64,000 nucleotides of DNA from Tuberibacillus calidus DSM 17572 (lineage in GTDB: Bacteria > Bacillota > Bacilli > Bacillales > Sporolactobacillaceae): the NCBI RefSeq assembly GCF_000430685.1, contig NZ_AUMM01000016.1:1-64000 (forward strand). Reading direction: 5' to 3'. The notes below the pieces were generated by a model. The model saw nothing but the letters and a program-made list of their open reading frames with translations. It made no database searches and was not told the DNA's origin. This document shows, piece by piece, positions 54,300 to 63,155 of the stretch. Position numbers and translations under genes: made by a program. How positions within the stretch are numbered: position 1 is the first letter of the stretch; each line of letters starts with the position of its first letter.

Positions 54300-54880
54300 G
54301 TAGAGGTTGAACATGCAAAACAAACTGAACAAGGCTTCGTAGTTGAGTCAGGGACAAAACTCAGAAAAGTATCGTGCCCAGGATGCAAGAAGAAAACCAA
54401 TAAGGTTCACAGTTATCGAGTTCAACGGATCCGAGGCCGGCTAATCGAAGAACGACCAGTAGAGTTATTACTTCGGAAACGACGCTATAAGTGTATGGAC
54501 TGTGGGCATACATTTTATGAGCGTTTTCAGTTTGTAGATCGTTATCAACGACGCACCGTTTCATTAACTCAATAGGCTTTGAGTTATGTAGCTGAGCAAT
54601 CATTTACACAAGCTGCTCGTTTTCCGAGTTATCTTTATCAAGCCTAATTCGGCTCTCTGATATACGGAGAATGCCCATTCGTCGCCAGCTCCCTAGAGTT
54701 ATTGCGGTTGATGAATTCAAGGGAGACGCAAATAAGACTAAATTCCAAACCATTATTGTTGATGTCGAGAAAAAGGAAATCATTGAAGTGCTCCCTGTTC
54801 GCCGTGTGGAAACGCTAGAAAAATACTTTAAGAGCATTTCGTTTTTGGTAACTGATTATGTAAATGGTAATCACCATTAA
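54300..54880 (+). pseudogene. ISL3-family transposase, N-terminal and early DDE part, disrupted
   Basis: The zinc-finger domain is visible (SCPGCKKKTNKVHSYRVQR, then YKCMDCGHTFYERF) but is interrupted by a TAG after VSLTQ and again near 54,646. After a frame change the first catalytic Asp region VIAVDEFKGDANKTKFQTII appears, ending in DYVNGNHH and a stop at 54,880. The rest of the transposase is missing. Not functional. Confidence 0.85.
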
Positions 54881-54884
54881 CTTC

Positions 54885-55010
54885 TTTACCCTAGTAATTA
54901 CTGCGTCTTTTAATCCAGGTAAAATCTTGTTAAAATTCATGTACACGCAACTCCTATCTTTAACTTGTTTCTGCACAATTCAAGTTTAAAGGATATAGGA
55001 GGTTGCGTGT
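54885..55010. repeat. Long inverted repeat of IS leader sequence
   Basis: Around 54,940-55,010, CATGTACACGCAACTCCTAT and its near-reverse ATAGGAGGTTGCGTGTATG stand head to head with about 13 unpaired bases between arms of about 33 bp. Each arm carries a ribosome binding site and a start codon. On the minus strand the frame starting 54,940 reads MNFNKILPGLKDAVITRV, the usual ISL3 transposase beginning, cut off at about 54,885. The arms therefore are two copies of an ISL3 leader. Confidence 0.6.
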
Positions 55011-55190
55011 ATGATTTTGTCTGAATTTTTCTCATACCCGAACAAATATTATAGAGCCAAAAAAATACCTGTTTTATTGCAGTATGGGTTCATCGTTTTT
55101 TCGCGTTGTAAAATGCTGGGTTATCTTAGAAGGATATTAGCCGGCTTTGGCGAAGTGTTAGCGAAGGAGGTGTTTCGCCGTGTCCGGTGA
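55011..55190 (+). CDS. Small frame behind duplicated IS leader
   Basis: A 59-residue, basic frame with a perfect GGAGG nine bases before the ATG. It overlaps the thioesterase start by 11 bases. It has no family and was probably created when an ISL3 5' end became fused to this place, so it may be fortuitous. It could affect expression of the thioesterase by coupling. Confidence 0.35.
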   Translation: MILSEFFSYPNKYYRAKKIPVLLQYGFIVFSRCKMLGYLRRILAGFGEVLAKEVFRRVR

Positions 55191-55635
55191 CGACCAAGAG
55201 TTGATTTTTCATAAAAAACATTATCAGGAAATTATGGACGTGTTTAAGAACGAACCTTATGCGAAGTTTCTCGGGATTGAACTGACGGCATTAGGTCCGG
55301 GAACGGCTTCTGCTCAGGTTCGGATTGAAGATCATATGCTGAACAGCCATGGAACGGTGCATGGTGCCATTATTTTTGCACTTGCCGATTATGTATTTGC
55401 GGCGGCTTGCAATTCTTACGGAAGGACCGCTGTCGGGTTGTCAACGACTGTCAATTTTATGGCCCCTGCTTTTCGGGGGAAGATGCTTCAGGCAGTGGCC
55501 ACCGAAGAAAAAAGAAATCATCGTACCTCATGGTATCGCATAAAGGTGGAAAGTGAAGGCGAATTGGTTGCCGTCATGGAGGCGATGGCTTATCGCAAAA
55601 GCAGCTGGTTCGTCTCTGATGAGAAAATAGAGTAA
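55180..55635 (+). CDS. PaaI-family acyl-CoA thioesterase
   Basis: A 151-residue hotdog protein. LNSHGTVHGAIIFALADYVFAAACNSYG is the PaaI motif, with Asn/His/Gly and the catalytic Asp; VGLSTTVNFMAPA follows. It hydrolyses aryl- or acyl-CoA esters. GTG start with AAGGAGGTG upstream. Confidence 0.9.
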   Translation: MSGDDQELIFHKKHYQEIMDVFKNEPYAKFLGIELTALGPGTASAQVRIEDHMLNSHGTVHGAIIFALADYVFAAACNSYGRTAVGLSTTVNFMAPAFRGKMLQAVATEEKRNHRTSWYRIKVESEGELVAVMEAMAYRKSSWFVSDEKIE

Positions 55636-55642
55636 ACATAAA

Positions 55643-55672
55643 AAGCATGGGGCTGAAAGGGACCCCATGCTT
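55643..55672. terminator. Strong hairpin after PaaI-like gene
   Basis: AAGCATGGGG pairs perfectly with CCCCATGCTT across ten bases. The T-run is short (TTAAGTTT). It lies between convergent genes. Confidence 0.7.
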
Positions 55673-55705
55673 AAGTTTATGGGTAAGAAGTATAAAATTT
55701 TTTCT

Positions 55706-55769
55706 GGGTAGCATAAGGGCAACTAAGGCTCTGCCTTCGCCTAGAAGGCTTGGTGGAGCCAAGTTTTTT
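55706..55769. repeat. Dispersed 65-bp repeat, copy 5
   Basis: It has GGGTAGCATAAGGGC, AACTAAGGCTCTGCC, TAGAAGGCTTGGTGGAGCC and AAGTTTTTT. The GGCTCTGCC and GGTGGAGCC arms pair. It covers the 3' end of the MFS gene. Confidence 0.75.
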
Positions 55770-57210
55770 ATTTTGCATTCCGGAAGTAAGAAATAAACAT
55801 GCCGAGAAAAGGTGCGAGCATTAACACGAGAAAGGCGTATCGGAACCCTGAAGTGATGAAATGCAAGTCGGATGGCGTCAAACCAGTTGTGGTGCCAGTG
55901 TAAATGATATCTTTCAAATGGTCCGGAAGCGCCACCGTTACGACCATCAATGAGATGGCGGTGCTTGTCACTTGGCCCATATTCCCGAGCATGGAGCGAA
56001 CGCCATTTGCGATGCCGCGCCGATGGGGAGGGACACTTGTCATAATGGTCGTCGTATTCGGTGTCAAAAACAAACCGCCACCGCAACCTATCAAAAATAA
56101 ACCGATCCCGTAGAGCGGATAACCAACAGATGGGCTAATGACGATGACGATAATGAGTAACCCGATAAAGGAAGTGGCCAAGCCGATCGTTGATAAAATT
56201 TGGGCACTGTATTTTCGCGTCAATATACCGGCAACCGGAGACATGATCAACATCCCGAGCGTAATCGGTAAAACTTTTAATCCGGATTGGAACGAACTTT
56301 CATGGTAGACGAGTTGAAAATAGAGAGCGCAAAGCACTACGACTGCCGTTTGCGCAAAGAAATTGAGAAAGTTCGTGACATTGGCTGCTGAATACGACCA
56401 TTTTTTAAATAAGGAAAAATCCAGAAGCGGTGATGCCGCAAACTTTTCTATAATGATAAAAAGCGGCGTCATTGTAACAAATAATAGTAAGCCAAGGACG
56501 ACAAGTGGGTTGCCCCAGCCAAGGACGCTCCCTTCAGATAGACCGGTGATCAAACCTCCTAAAGCAAGCAAGATGGTCAGACTACCCAAAAAGTCAATGC
56601 GTTCACGGGCTTTGGTGGTGCGGGTTCTTTTCAAAGTGAAAAGTCCCCACAATAGGCCGATTAGACCAAATGGTGCACTCGACCAAAACACCCAACGCCA
56701 GCCAAGCGCAGAGGCTAAAAATCCGCCGACCACTGGCCCGAGCAATTGGGCGGTAGAGGCGACAAGCACGTTAATCCCGAGTGCTGTTCCCAGTAATTTA
56801 GAAGGGAATGAATCCGTAATAAGTGCCGTTGTATTCGTGATGACAAGTGCTCCGCCAAGGGCTTGAAGGATTCTTAAAGTGATCAGAACGCCCACATTAG
56901 GAGAAAAGCCGATGAGGAGGGCGGCTGCTGTAAAGACGGACAAACCGATCAGGTACAATTTTTGCCGGCCAAATACATCGGCAACCCGTCCAAATATCAG
57001 GATAAAAATGGTATTCACTAACATGTAGGATAGGAGAATCCAACTGCTGAGATCCGCCGTTGTATGAAAATGCCGGGTAACGACCGGTAAAGCCACATTT
57101 AATGTCCCTACGTTAAGGAGGACGAGTAATGACCCAAGGCTTGTGGTCGATAAAACGAGCCAAGGATAAAAGCGATCTTTGGCGACGCGCGCTGTGGATG
57201 ACATGAACAT
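55768..57210 (-). CDS. MFS drug exporter (DHA2 family)
   Basis: About 480 residues with about 14 helices: LNVGTLNVALPVV (helix 1 motif), FGRVADVFGRQKLYLIG and the motif-C run STAQLLGPVVGGFLA. The start at 57210 (MFMSSTARV) is preferred because GGCAGGTG lies just before it and the longer frame overlaps the upstream region without a site. It follows another MFS gene in the same direction. Confidence 0.88.
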   Translation of the reverse strand: MFMSSTARVAKDRFYPWLVLSTTSLGSLLVLLNVGTLNVALPVVTRHFHTTADLSSWILLSYMLVNTIFILIFGRVADVFGRQKLYLIGLSVFTAAALLIGFSPNVGVLITLRILQALGGALVITNTTALITDSFPSKLLGTALGINVLVASTAQLLGPVVGGFLASALGWRWVFWSSAPFGLIGLLWGLFTLKRTRTTKARERIDFLGSLTILLALGGLITGLSEGSVLGWGNPLVVLGLLLFVTMTPLFIIIEKFAASPLLDFSLFKKWSYSAANVTNFLNFFAQTAVVVLCALYFQLVYHESSFQSGLKVLPITLGMLIMSPVAGILTRKYSAQILSTIGLATSFIGLLIIVIVISPSVGYPLYGIGLFLIGCGGGLFLTPNTTTIMTSVPPHRRGIANGVRSMLGNMGQVTSTAISLMVVTVALPDHLKDIIYTGTTTGLTPSDLHFITSGFRYAFLVLMLAPFLGMFISYFRNAK

Positions 57211-57317
57211 ATGAAGACACCTGCCAAAAAAATTAACGGAAGATGATGCCGTCTTAAGATAGGTACGGGTTTTGAAAACGTCGAAAAGCGGTCGGTCAAG
57301 CCGAACCGCTTCATCGC

Positions 57318-58547
57318 CTAACGAATATTCACCATATATTTTCGTCCGGAAAAGAAGACCAGCAAGCTGAGAATCACACAAAAGGCACCAAAGTAATAAG
57401 GGAACGATTCATTCACCCATTCAGCCAATTTTGTCGAAAGCCAGGGGGCAACGGCTCCGCCGACAAAACGGACAAAGCTGTAAGCCGACGATGCCACCGA
57501 CCGTTCAACAGGTGCCACTTCCATGACGGCTGTCGTGACCAGGGTATTGTTAATGCCGAGAAAACCGCCGATGAGAATAACGCAAGCGATGAGAACAGCT
57601 TGATGGTCAATATTTAATCCCATTACGGCAAGGGTCAACGCAATAAAAAAGAGCACGATGTACATGGTTTTTTTCGTCCCAAACCGTTCTTCCAGTTTAG
57701 GCGCAAGAAAAATGGAAGTAATGGCAAGCAGTACGCCCCAGAAGAAGAAGACGTAGCCAATGCCATGTTCGTCTAACCCGAGCACATATGGGGAATAAGC
57801 AAAAAGGGTAAAGAAACCAAAGTTATAAAGAAGGGCCATGAAACCCATAGAAAGAAGCCCTCCATGACTAAGTGCCTTTATTGGATCAAGAATGGAGCTC
57901 TTTTGCTCAGGCTTCTTGACGTCTTTTAACAAGATTAAAATGGCGAGGAAACCAATGGCCATGAGGATGGCGACACCGAAAAACGGATCACTCCAATTAA
58001 TGGCACCAAGCCAGCCGCCGAGAAGCGGTCCGACAGACATTCCGAGGCCAAGCGCCGCTTCATAAAGAATAATCGCAGCCGCTGTTCCTCCAGTTGCTAC
58101 ACTGACAATCGCTGCGAGAGCGGTCGAAATGAACAGGGCATTGCCGAATCCCCAACCGGCTCGGTATCCGACCAATTGACCAATCGATGTTGAGAAACCA
58201 CCAAGCGCAGAAAAAATAACAATGATAATGAGTCCAAATAATAAGGTCAATTTAGGGCCGATTCGGCTTGAGAGCCATCCAGTGATTAACATCATAAAAC
58301 CTGTGACAACCATATAACTGGTAAAAAGCAAATTGACTTGGGCGTGGGTTGCCCCTAATTGTTTACCGATAGCTGGTAAAATCGGATCGACCAGTCCAAG
58401 ACCCATAAAGGCAACAACGCAGGCAAAGGCAACAGCCCAGGCTGCTTTTGGTTGTTGAAAGATACTTTTGAATGACGGATGATTGTTTTCAACCTCGGTT
58501 GTTGTATAGTCTTGAGTTGTTGCACTTACCGACATGTTTACGCTCAT
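57318..58547 (-). CDS. MFS transporter (drug efflux, 12 helices)
   Basis: A 409-residue transporter: LGLVDPILPAIGKQLGA, TGWLSSRIGPKLTLLFG and LGLGMSVGPLLGGWLGA match YfmO-like/ACDE drug exporters of bacilli. Start at 58547 stands directly after GAGGAG; the ATG at 58535 has better spacing and may be the true start. It is probably controlled by the MarR regulator 35 bases upstream. Confidence 0.88.
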   Translation of the reverse strand: MSVNMSVSATTQDYTTTEVENNHPSFKSIFQQPKAAWAVAFACVVAFMGLGLVDPILPAIGKQLGATHAQVNLLFTSYMVVTGFMMLITGWLSSRIGPKLTLLFGLIIIVIFSALGGFSTSIGQLVGYRAGWGFGNALFISTALAAIVSVATGGTAAAIILYEAALGLGMSVGPLLGGWLGAINWSDPFFGVAILMAIGFLAILILLKDVKKPEQKSSILDPIKALSHGGLLSMGFMALLYNFGFFTLFAYSPYVLGLDEHGIGYVFFFWGVLLAITSIFLAPKLEERFGTKKTMYIVLFFIALTLAVMGLNIDHQAVLIACVILIGGFLGINNTLVTTAVMEVAPVERSVASSAYSFVRFVGGAVAPWLSTKLAEWVNESFPYYFGAFCVILSLLVFFSGRKYMVNIR

Positions 58548-58581
58548 CTCCTCTGAAGTGGTTTATTTTTGTTAGAAAAGG

Positions 58582-58983
58582 CTATTCCAGCATTTTTTGA
58601 CAGAGTCGAACAAATTCTGCTCGCTCCTCAGGGGTGAGTTTGCTGATGTATTTTTCAAGGGCTTTGTCACGAGAAGCTGAAAATGTTTCCAATAGTTGAC
58701 GGCCCTCATCGGTGATTTTAAGATTCACCACGCGGCGGTCTTCCTCCGACCGTTCACGCGTAATGTAATTCCCCTTAATCATCCGATTGGCCAATGCGGT
58801 GGCTGCGCTTTGGCTGATGCCCAGATGCTCGGATAAATCCGACATGTTCACGTGGCCGTTCGTCTCAAGCAAATGTAATAAATGCAGCTGCGGGCCGGAA
58901 ATGTTAAAGTTCCACGCCTTACGAACACTTTTATTGCTTTCCCTGATAAGTGACAAAAATGTCATCAGACCTTTGTTTGTCAT
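58582..58983 (-). CDS. MarR-family regulator
   Basis: A 133-residue winged-helix protein: SGPQLHLLHLLETNGHVNMSDLSEHLGISQSAATALANRMI is the DNA-binding core, followed by the wing ERSEEDRRVVNLKITDEG, the MarR hallmark. ATG at 58983 has AAGGAG upstream; a longer frame lacks it. It is likely an autorepressor that also controls the two MFS exporters. Confidence 0.93.
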   Translation of the reverse strand: MTNKGLMTFLSLIRESNKSVRKAWNFNISGPQLHLLHLLETNGHVNMSDLSEHLGISQSAATALANRMIKGNYITRERSEEDRRVVNLKITDEGRQLLETFSASRDKALEKYISKLTPEERAEFVRLCQKMLE

Positions 58984-59025
58984 TCGTGACCGCTCCTTAA
59001 AATTAAACCATTTATATATATTAGC

Positions 59026-59070
59026 AAAATGATTCACATGTGTAAACTATTTTCGTATATGAATCATTTT
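59026..59070. promoter_or_regulatory. MarR operator candidate
   Basis: AAAATGATTCA (59026-59036) and TGAATCATTTT (59060-59070) are perfect inverted 11-mers 23 bases apart, just upstream of the MarR gene. Dimer sites in MarR promoters have similar length. Confidence 0.6.
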
Positions 59071-59176
59071 TGGCTTTTACCGCTGTTCTTCCACCCTTAG
59101 TCCGATCGGGTCTTTATAAAAGATGTTTCAAAAAGTTATAATGAGAAAAGTGATCCAATGAAAAGGGTGTCTACTT

Positions 59177-60208
59177 TTGTTTGAAATAAATCCAAACCGC
59201 ATGATTTTTACTGTAAAACCGGAATTCCGCCATCTAGGTCTAAAAGAATTGCATCAATGCGATAAAGAAGCAAAGGTTGATTTTTATATCGATGAGGCTG
59301 TTGGGGTCATGACGCTGGGCGATGGTTTTAAAACATTGTCGGATTGCTTAAAAACCCATAAGCCCATCTTTTTGCAACATATTTGCCCCATACATATCGC
59401 ATTGAAACTCAGTGACTCCGATGGTCTTGCATCAATTGCTGAAGCTTGCCAGCCTTTAATACCTTTAATGGATCGTGGGCAATCGTTTTCTGTCCAAACG
59501 CGGATCTTTCATTCAGCCTTCCCATTAAAAGGGTATGAGGTTAACGAAGCGGTGGCGGCTGGTTTTTGTTCGCAAGGCTTCGAACTAAATGTGACTGACC
59601 CCGTGCAGGTAATCTCGATCGTCATCACCGAGGATACGGCTTTTTTGGGGCTATCATTGGCGGAAGACAATATCAGTAACTGGGCTGGCGGGAAACACCG
59701 CCTCGCCCATGAGAAGGGGCAAATCAGCCGCGCCGAGTTTAAGCTTATCGAAGCGATTAAAGTTTTTGACTTAAAGCTGCCAAAACAAGGGCTAGCGCTT
59801 GATCTGGGTGCCGCACCTGGAGGCTGGACCCGCGTTTTATTAAATCACCATCTGGAAGTCATCGCTGTGGACCCGGCGAAACTTGCTCCAACGCTAAAAA
59901 AACACCCTAAAGTCCGCCATTATCGTGAAACGGCACAAAAGTTTTTCCAAAGAAATGTAAAGAAAAAGTTTGATGTCATTGTTAACGACATGAAAATGGA
60001 TACGGCTGAGTCCGTGGATATCATCAATCGGGCAGGCCGTTTTCTAAAAGAGGGTGGGCTCGTCATTTTGACATTAAAATTACCCAAGTCCGGTGTTGAG
60101 AAAAAAATTCATCAAGCCGTCAAAAGCTTGGAGGCCCATTATACGGTTGTCGGTATAAAACAGTTGTTTCACAACCGCTCGGAGGTCACCGTGATTTTGA
60201 AAAAATAG
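59177..60208 (+). CDS. RlmM-like SAM-dependent rRNA methyltransferase
   Basis: A 343-residue protein. After an N-terminal THUMP-like region come SAM motif I (LALDLGAAPGGWTRVLL near residue 212), the catalytic Asp segment VIVNDMKMD, the Lys in LTLKLPKSG and the Glu in NRSEVTVIL. This K-D-K-E order belongs to the FtsJ/RlmM 2'-O-methyltransferases. TTG start with GGGTG nine bases before. Substrate is probably 23S rRNA, but inferred. Confidence 0.85.
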   Translation: MFEINPNRMIFTVKPEFRHLGLKELHQCDKEAKVDFYIDEAVGVMTLGDGFKTLSDCLKTHKPIFLQHICPIHIALKLSDSDGLASIAEACQPLIPLMDRGQSFSVQTRIFHSAFPLKGYEVNEAVAAGFCSQGFELNVTDPVQVISIVITEDTAFLGLSLAEDNISNWAGGKHRLAHEKGQISRAEFKLIEAIKVFDLKLPKQGLALDLGAAPGGWTRVLLNHHLEVIAVDPAKLAPTLKKHPKVRHYRETAQKFFQRNVKKKFDVIVNDMKMDTAESVDIINRAGRFLKEGGLVILTLKLPKSGVEKKIHQAVKSLEAHYTVVGIKQLFHNRSEVTVILKK

Positions 60209-60223
60209 TGGGCGAAAAGAACA

Positions 60224-60257
60224 CCTTCCGCGAATGGCAAGCGGAAGGTTTTTTTTT
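60224..60257 (+). terminator. Rho-independent terminator after RlmM-like gene
   Basis: CCTTCCGC pairs perfectly with GCGGAAGG across nine bases, followed by TTTTTTTTT. Confidence 0.9.
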
Positions 60258-60280
60258 ACGAGTAAAATGTATATTCTTTT

Positions 60281-60340
60281 TGAGGCCAGAATATGGGTAA
60301 CTAAGGCGGCGAAGCGTCCGAAAGGCTGGACAGAATCTAA
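60281..60340. repeat. Dispersed 65-bp repeat, copy 6 (degenerate)
   Basis: It has GAGGCCAGAATATGGGTAAC, TAAGGCGGCGAAG, CCGAAAGGCTGGACAGA. The arms are weakened, but order and spacing are kept. Confidence 0.55.
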
Positions 60341-60675
60341 CGCGCAAAATGGAAAAAGCCGTTCTGATTATTTGTGCCGGGCATGTTCGATGGTCCCATG
60401 ATTTCATAGACATGTTTGTCATCAGCGGAATAGAAGATCATCGTCCCTTCACGCCGGAATTTCACTAAACGCAAAGTTTTTAACGTCCGCAATTGATGGG
60501 AGACGGTGGATTGTAATAATCCTAATGTCTCGGCAATTTGTTTCACGGAGCATTCCTTATCTCGGAGTAAATACATGATTTTTATGCGTGTAGGGTCAGA
60601 CAAAGCCTTAAATATTTGTGAGACCTGAAAAAGTGTCTCTTCGTCTAAAAGATCTTTTTTAGAACTTTCTTTCAT
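60337..60675 (-). CDS. ArsR/SmtB-type zinc repressor (CzrA-like), C-terminus frameshifted
   Basis: A 112-residue winged-helix repressor: [63 protein letters not shown]. The DDKHV pair supplies half of the alpha-5 zinc site of CzrA/SmtB. After EIM the frame continues [19 protein letters not shown], unlike any family member, whereas one base out of frame it reads TIEHARHK then stop, the usual end with the other two histidines. A one-base loss in the GGG at about 60,395 explains this. The start at 60675 fits homologues. Divergent from czcD. Confidence 0.85.
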   Translation of the reverse strand: MKESSKKDLLDEETLFQVSQIFKALSDPTRIKIMYLLRDKECSVKQIAETLGLLQSTVSHQLRTLKTLRLVKFRREGTMIFYSADDKHVYEIMGPSNMPGTNNQNGFFHFAR

Positions 60676-60845
60676 TCTATACACCGCCAAGAATAGATCT
60701 AATATCATCATACCAGCAAAGGGCCGAACAATAAAATGGAAAACGCCTGTCCGTGCAGTTGAAAAGTGGTCATGCCAAGAACGATTAGACTTTATTTAAT
60801 GAACAAATAATACTTGACGAAGGTTGGAGATGAACCTAAAATTTA

Positions 60846-60869
60846 ATATATGAACATATATTCATATAT
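60846..60869. promoter_or_regulatory. CzrA/ArsR-type operator
   Basis: ATATATGAA and TTCATATAT flank a six-base centre, a perfect dyad matching the TATGAA...TTCATA pattern of SmtB/CzrA operators. It lies 26 bases before the start of czcD. Confidence 0.8.
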
Positions 60870-60895
60870 CATTTGTTAAGTTGGGGTGTTCATTT

Positions 60896-61915
60896 TTGTC
60901 ACATACACATCATCACATCCGGCATTCCGGACATGACCACGGTCATGCACACGAACATCATCACCATGGCCACGGACATCATCACGATCATGAAGGGCTT
61001 TTTCATACGCACGCACCGGCAGGAAAAATGAAGCAAGCCTTTTTTCTCGCACTTATCATCCTGATTGCTGAACTCATTTTTGGTTTTATCTCAAACAGTC
61101 TGGCGCTTCTTGCCGATGCTTGGCATATGGCGACCGATGTAGCGGCCATTGGTCTATCATGGTTCGCTTTGGTTCAGGCGAAAAAACCGGCAAACGAAAG
61201 AATGACTTTTGGCTATGAACGAGCGGGTATCTTGGCAGCAGCCATCAACGGGTTAACTTTAGTGATTATAACCATTTGGATTGTCTACTCGGCGATCGGC
61301 CGGATCATTCATCCTCAGGAAGTCACGGGATGGGGGATGTTTGTCGGCGCAGGGATTGGCTTAATCGTTAACTTAATTATTATTTTCGCTCTTCATGGCG
61401 AAGGCGAGAATCTCAACATTCGTGCCGCTCTATTGCATGTTATAGGGGATGTCGGGGCATCTGCAGCCGTCATTGTAGCAGGTATTATTATTTATTTTAC
61501 GGGTTGGCAGATCGTTGACCCGATTCTTAGCGTTGTCATCGCATTGATTGTAGCGGCGAGCGCTTGGAATATCATAAAAAAAAGCTTCCGCATTTTAATG
61601 CAAGCTGCACCGACCAATGTCAATTTGCAAGAAATTGCCGAGCAAATTAAAACGGTTGATGCTGTTCAAGGGGTCCATGATCTTCATCTTTGGGAATTAG
61701 GAAGCCGGCAAACGTTTTTCACCTGTCACGTCGTCGTCTCCGATGATGTCAAAATGAAAGATGCCCATCACATCATCGATCAAATCAACGCAGTGCTTGA
61801 AACGTTTGAGATCAAACATGCTACCATTCAATTGGAAGGCGCAAATACCCCTCATAAGGACCAACTGATTTGCACGACGTTAGGAGAGGAAACGGAAAAA
61901 CACCTTCATGAATGA
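60896..61915 (+). CDS. czcD: Zinc/cobalt cation diffusion facilitator
   Basis: A 339-residue exporter. The N-terminal 45 residues contain about 20 histidines. Six membrane helices follow with ADAWHMATDVAA and HVIGDVGASAAV, the paired HxxxD metal sites of CzcD-type proteins, then a cytosolic ferredoxin-like domain. The TTG at 60896 has GGGGTG seven bases away; an upstream TTG at 60881 lies in it. It sits under the operator shared with the divergent repressor. Confidence 0.92.
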   Translation: MSHTHHHIRHSGHDHGHAHEHHHHGHGHHHDHEGLFHTHAPAGKMKQAFFLALIILIAELIFGFISNSLALLADAWHMATDVAAIGLSWFALVQAKKPANERMTFGYERAGILAAAINGLTLVIITIWIVYSAIGRIIHPQEVTGWGMFVGAGIGLIVNLIIIFALHGEGENLNIRAALLHVIGDVGASAAVIVAGIIIYFTGWQIVDPILSVVIALIVAASAWNIIKKSFRILMQAAPTNVNLQEIAEQIKTVDAVQGVHDLHLWELGSRQTFFTCHVVVSDDVKMKDAHHIIDQINAVLETFEIKHATIQLEGANTPHKDQLICTTLGEETEKHLHE

Positions 61916-61940
61916 AAATGATAAACGGTTTTTATTAAAT

Positions 61941-61988
61941 GGCGTTACATTTTATGGGGTTTTGAACCCTGAAATGTGGCGCTTTTTT
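61941..61988 (+). terminator. Rho-independent terminator after czcD
   Basis: GGCGTTACATTT pairs with AAATGTGGCGC, with one mismatch, across about 19 bases, followed by TTTTTT. Confidence 0.7.
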
Positions 61989-62075
61989 GTACTGGGAGGA
62001 AAATTTTTTAGAACAGGATAAGGGGAATGAAGACTGAGCTGTTTGCCCAAAAGGCTTGGCTTGACTCTTTAATCG

Positions 62076-62139
62076 GGTCAGCATAAGGACAATTAAGGCT
62101 CTGCCTACACCTAAAAGGCTTGGTAGAGCCAAGTTTTCT
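62076..62139. repeat. Dispersed 65-bp repeat, copy 7
   Basis: It has GGGTCAGCATAAGGAC, AATTAAGGCTCTGCC, CCTAAAAGGCTTGGTAGAGCC and AAGTTTTCTT. It is close to consensus. From 62,140 to 62,443 nothing else is recognised apart from an A/T-rich promoter-like stretch. Confidence 0.8.
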
Positions 62140-62443
62140 TAAGGGATAAGAAAGTATAAACATTCGGGTCAGGATTTGTCTAATGACTAAGAAAGTTATC
62201 TCACTCTTTTTAGCCTATAGGAATGTACCTTTCTAATTTTTTTAGCACTGAACATACTTTTTCCGACATTCCTCTTTGTTTGTGCCATTCATTTTATATA
62301 CTCCCTTGCACGATAGAGGAAATTTCCATATAATCCCTTTTTTTATAAGACAAAATACCTATTTACAATTTTTTCAACCTAATTGTAAAATTAATCTAAA
62401 TATTTTTGGTATATTAAGAGATTCTGGCAAGGGGGGAATTATT

Positions 62444-62874
62444 TTGAACAAGATTATTAAAAAAACAGTACCGCCGTTGTTAGCTGCTGGCTTTTTATTT
62501 AGGAGCGTTACTAGCACTGTATCTGCAAAAGCACCAAACAATTTGACAAAATCCAGACGCAACAAGAAGTAATAGATCATGCGTATAAAAAAGGTTCAAA
62601 TAAAATTCAGCCGTATAATTCAATAACTAGTATAGAAAAAAAGGCAATTGTTTCAGCTTTTCGCCATGGCGGACCACTGTTAAGCAAAATGGTTGCCAAG
62701 GCAAGTCCTAAAACAGCAAAATATATTGAAAAATACTCTCATAAAATAGCTAACTTTTTGGAAGAACTGAATAAACAAGAGGGACCTTTTGCTTCTGGGT
62801 TAGTTCATTTAGGTTTACCACCGGATGTTGCTGGTGAACTAGCAAAAATAATTGTGTTCTTCCTTGGTATTTAG
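62444..62874 (+). pseudogene. Small secreted helical protein, frameshifted
   Basis: TTG start with AAGGGGGG seven bases before, then a signal peptide (KKTVPPLLAAGFLF, end near SAKA). The frame then becomes NNLTKSRRNKK and stops at 62,572. One base out of frame the sequence stays open from about 62,530 to 62,874: QFDKIQTQQEVIDHAYKKG, SIEKKAIVSAFRHGGPLLSK, then a Lys-rich helix and a hydrophobic end. One missing A in the run near 62,527 would join them. The product would be about 140 residues, perhaps bacteriocin-like, but no family is recognised. Confidence 0.65.
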
Positions 62875-62921
62875 TCTTAAAGGGTAAATCAGAATATGAT
62901 AACACCTAAGGATGATATAGA

Positions 62922-63110
62922 ATGACAAATAAAGATAACAATAAAAAAAATGAAGTAATGGATAATACTTCAAAGAAAATTCTAGAAATTTGGATGTCTA
63001 TTCCGAGATCTATAAGAATTTTAGTATTTTGGGTTATTATTTTTATCATAGCATTAATAGGATGGACAAGGTTTTTAATTGATTTAAAAATAAAGTTTTT
63101 CCCTCATTAA
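62922..63110 (+). CDS. Small membrane protein
   Basis: A 62-residue protein with charged N-terminus (NKDNNKKNEVMD) and one strong membrane helix (ILVFWVIIFIIALIGW). It follows the small secreted protein by 47 bases and shares its low G+C. It could be an immunity or accessory partner by position only. The ribosome binding site is weak (AAGGAT). Confidence 0.55.
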   Translation: MTNKDNNKKNEVMDNTSKKILEIWMSIPRSIRILVFWVIIFIIALIGWTRFLIDLKIKFFPH

Positions 63111-63155
63111 TTCTTTATTGAAAAAGAGAAAAATCGTCCAAGACAGAATTCGTGA

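Noticed and set aside
62276-62443. Extension of the small secreted protein to 62276
   Set aside because: The added part reads through A/T-rich promoter-like DNA and hides the signal peptide; the TTG at 62444 has AAGGGGGG.
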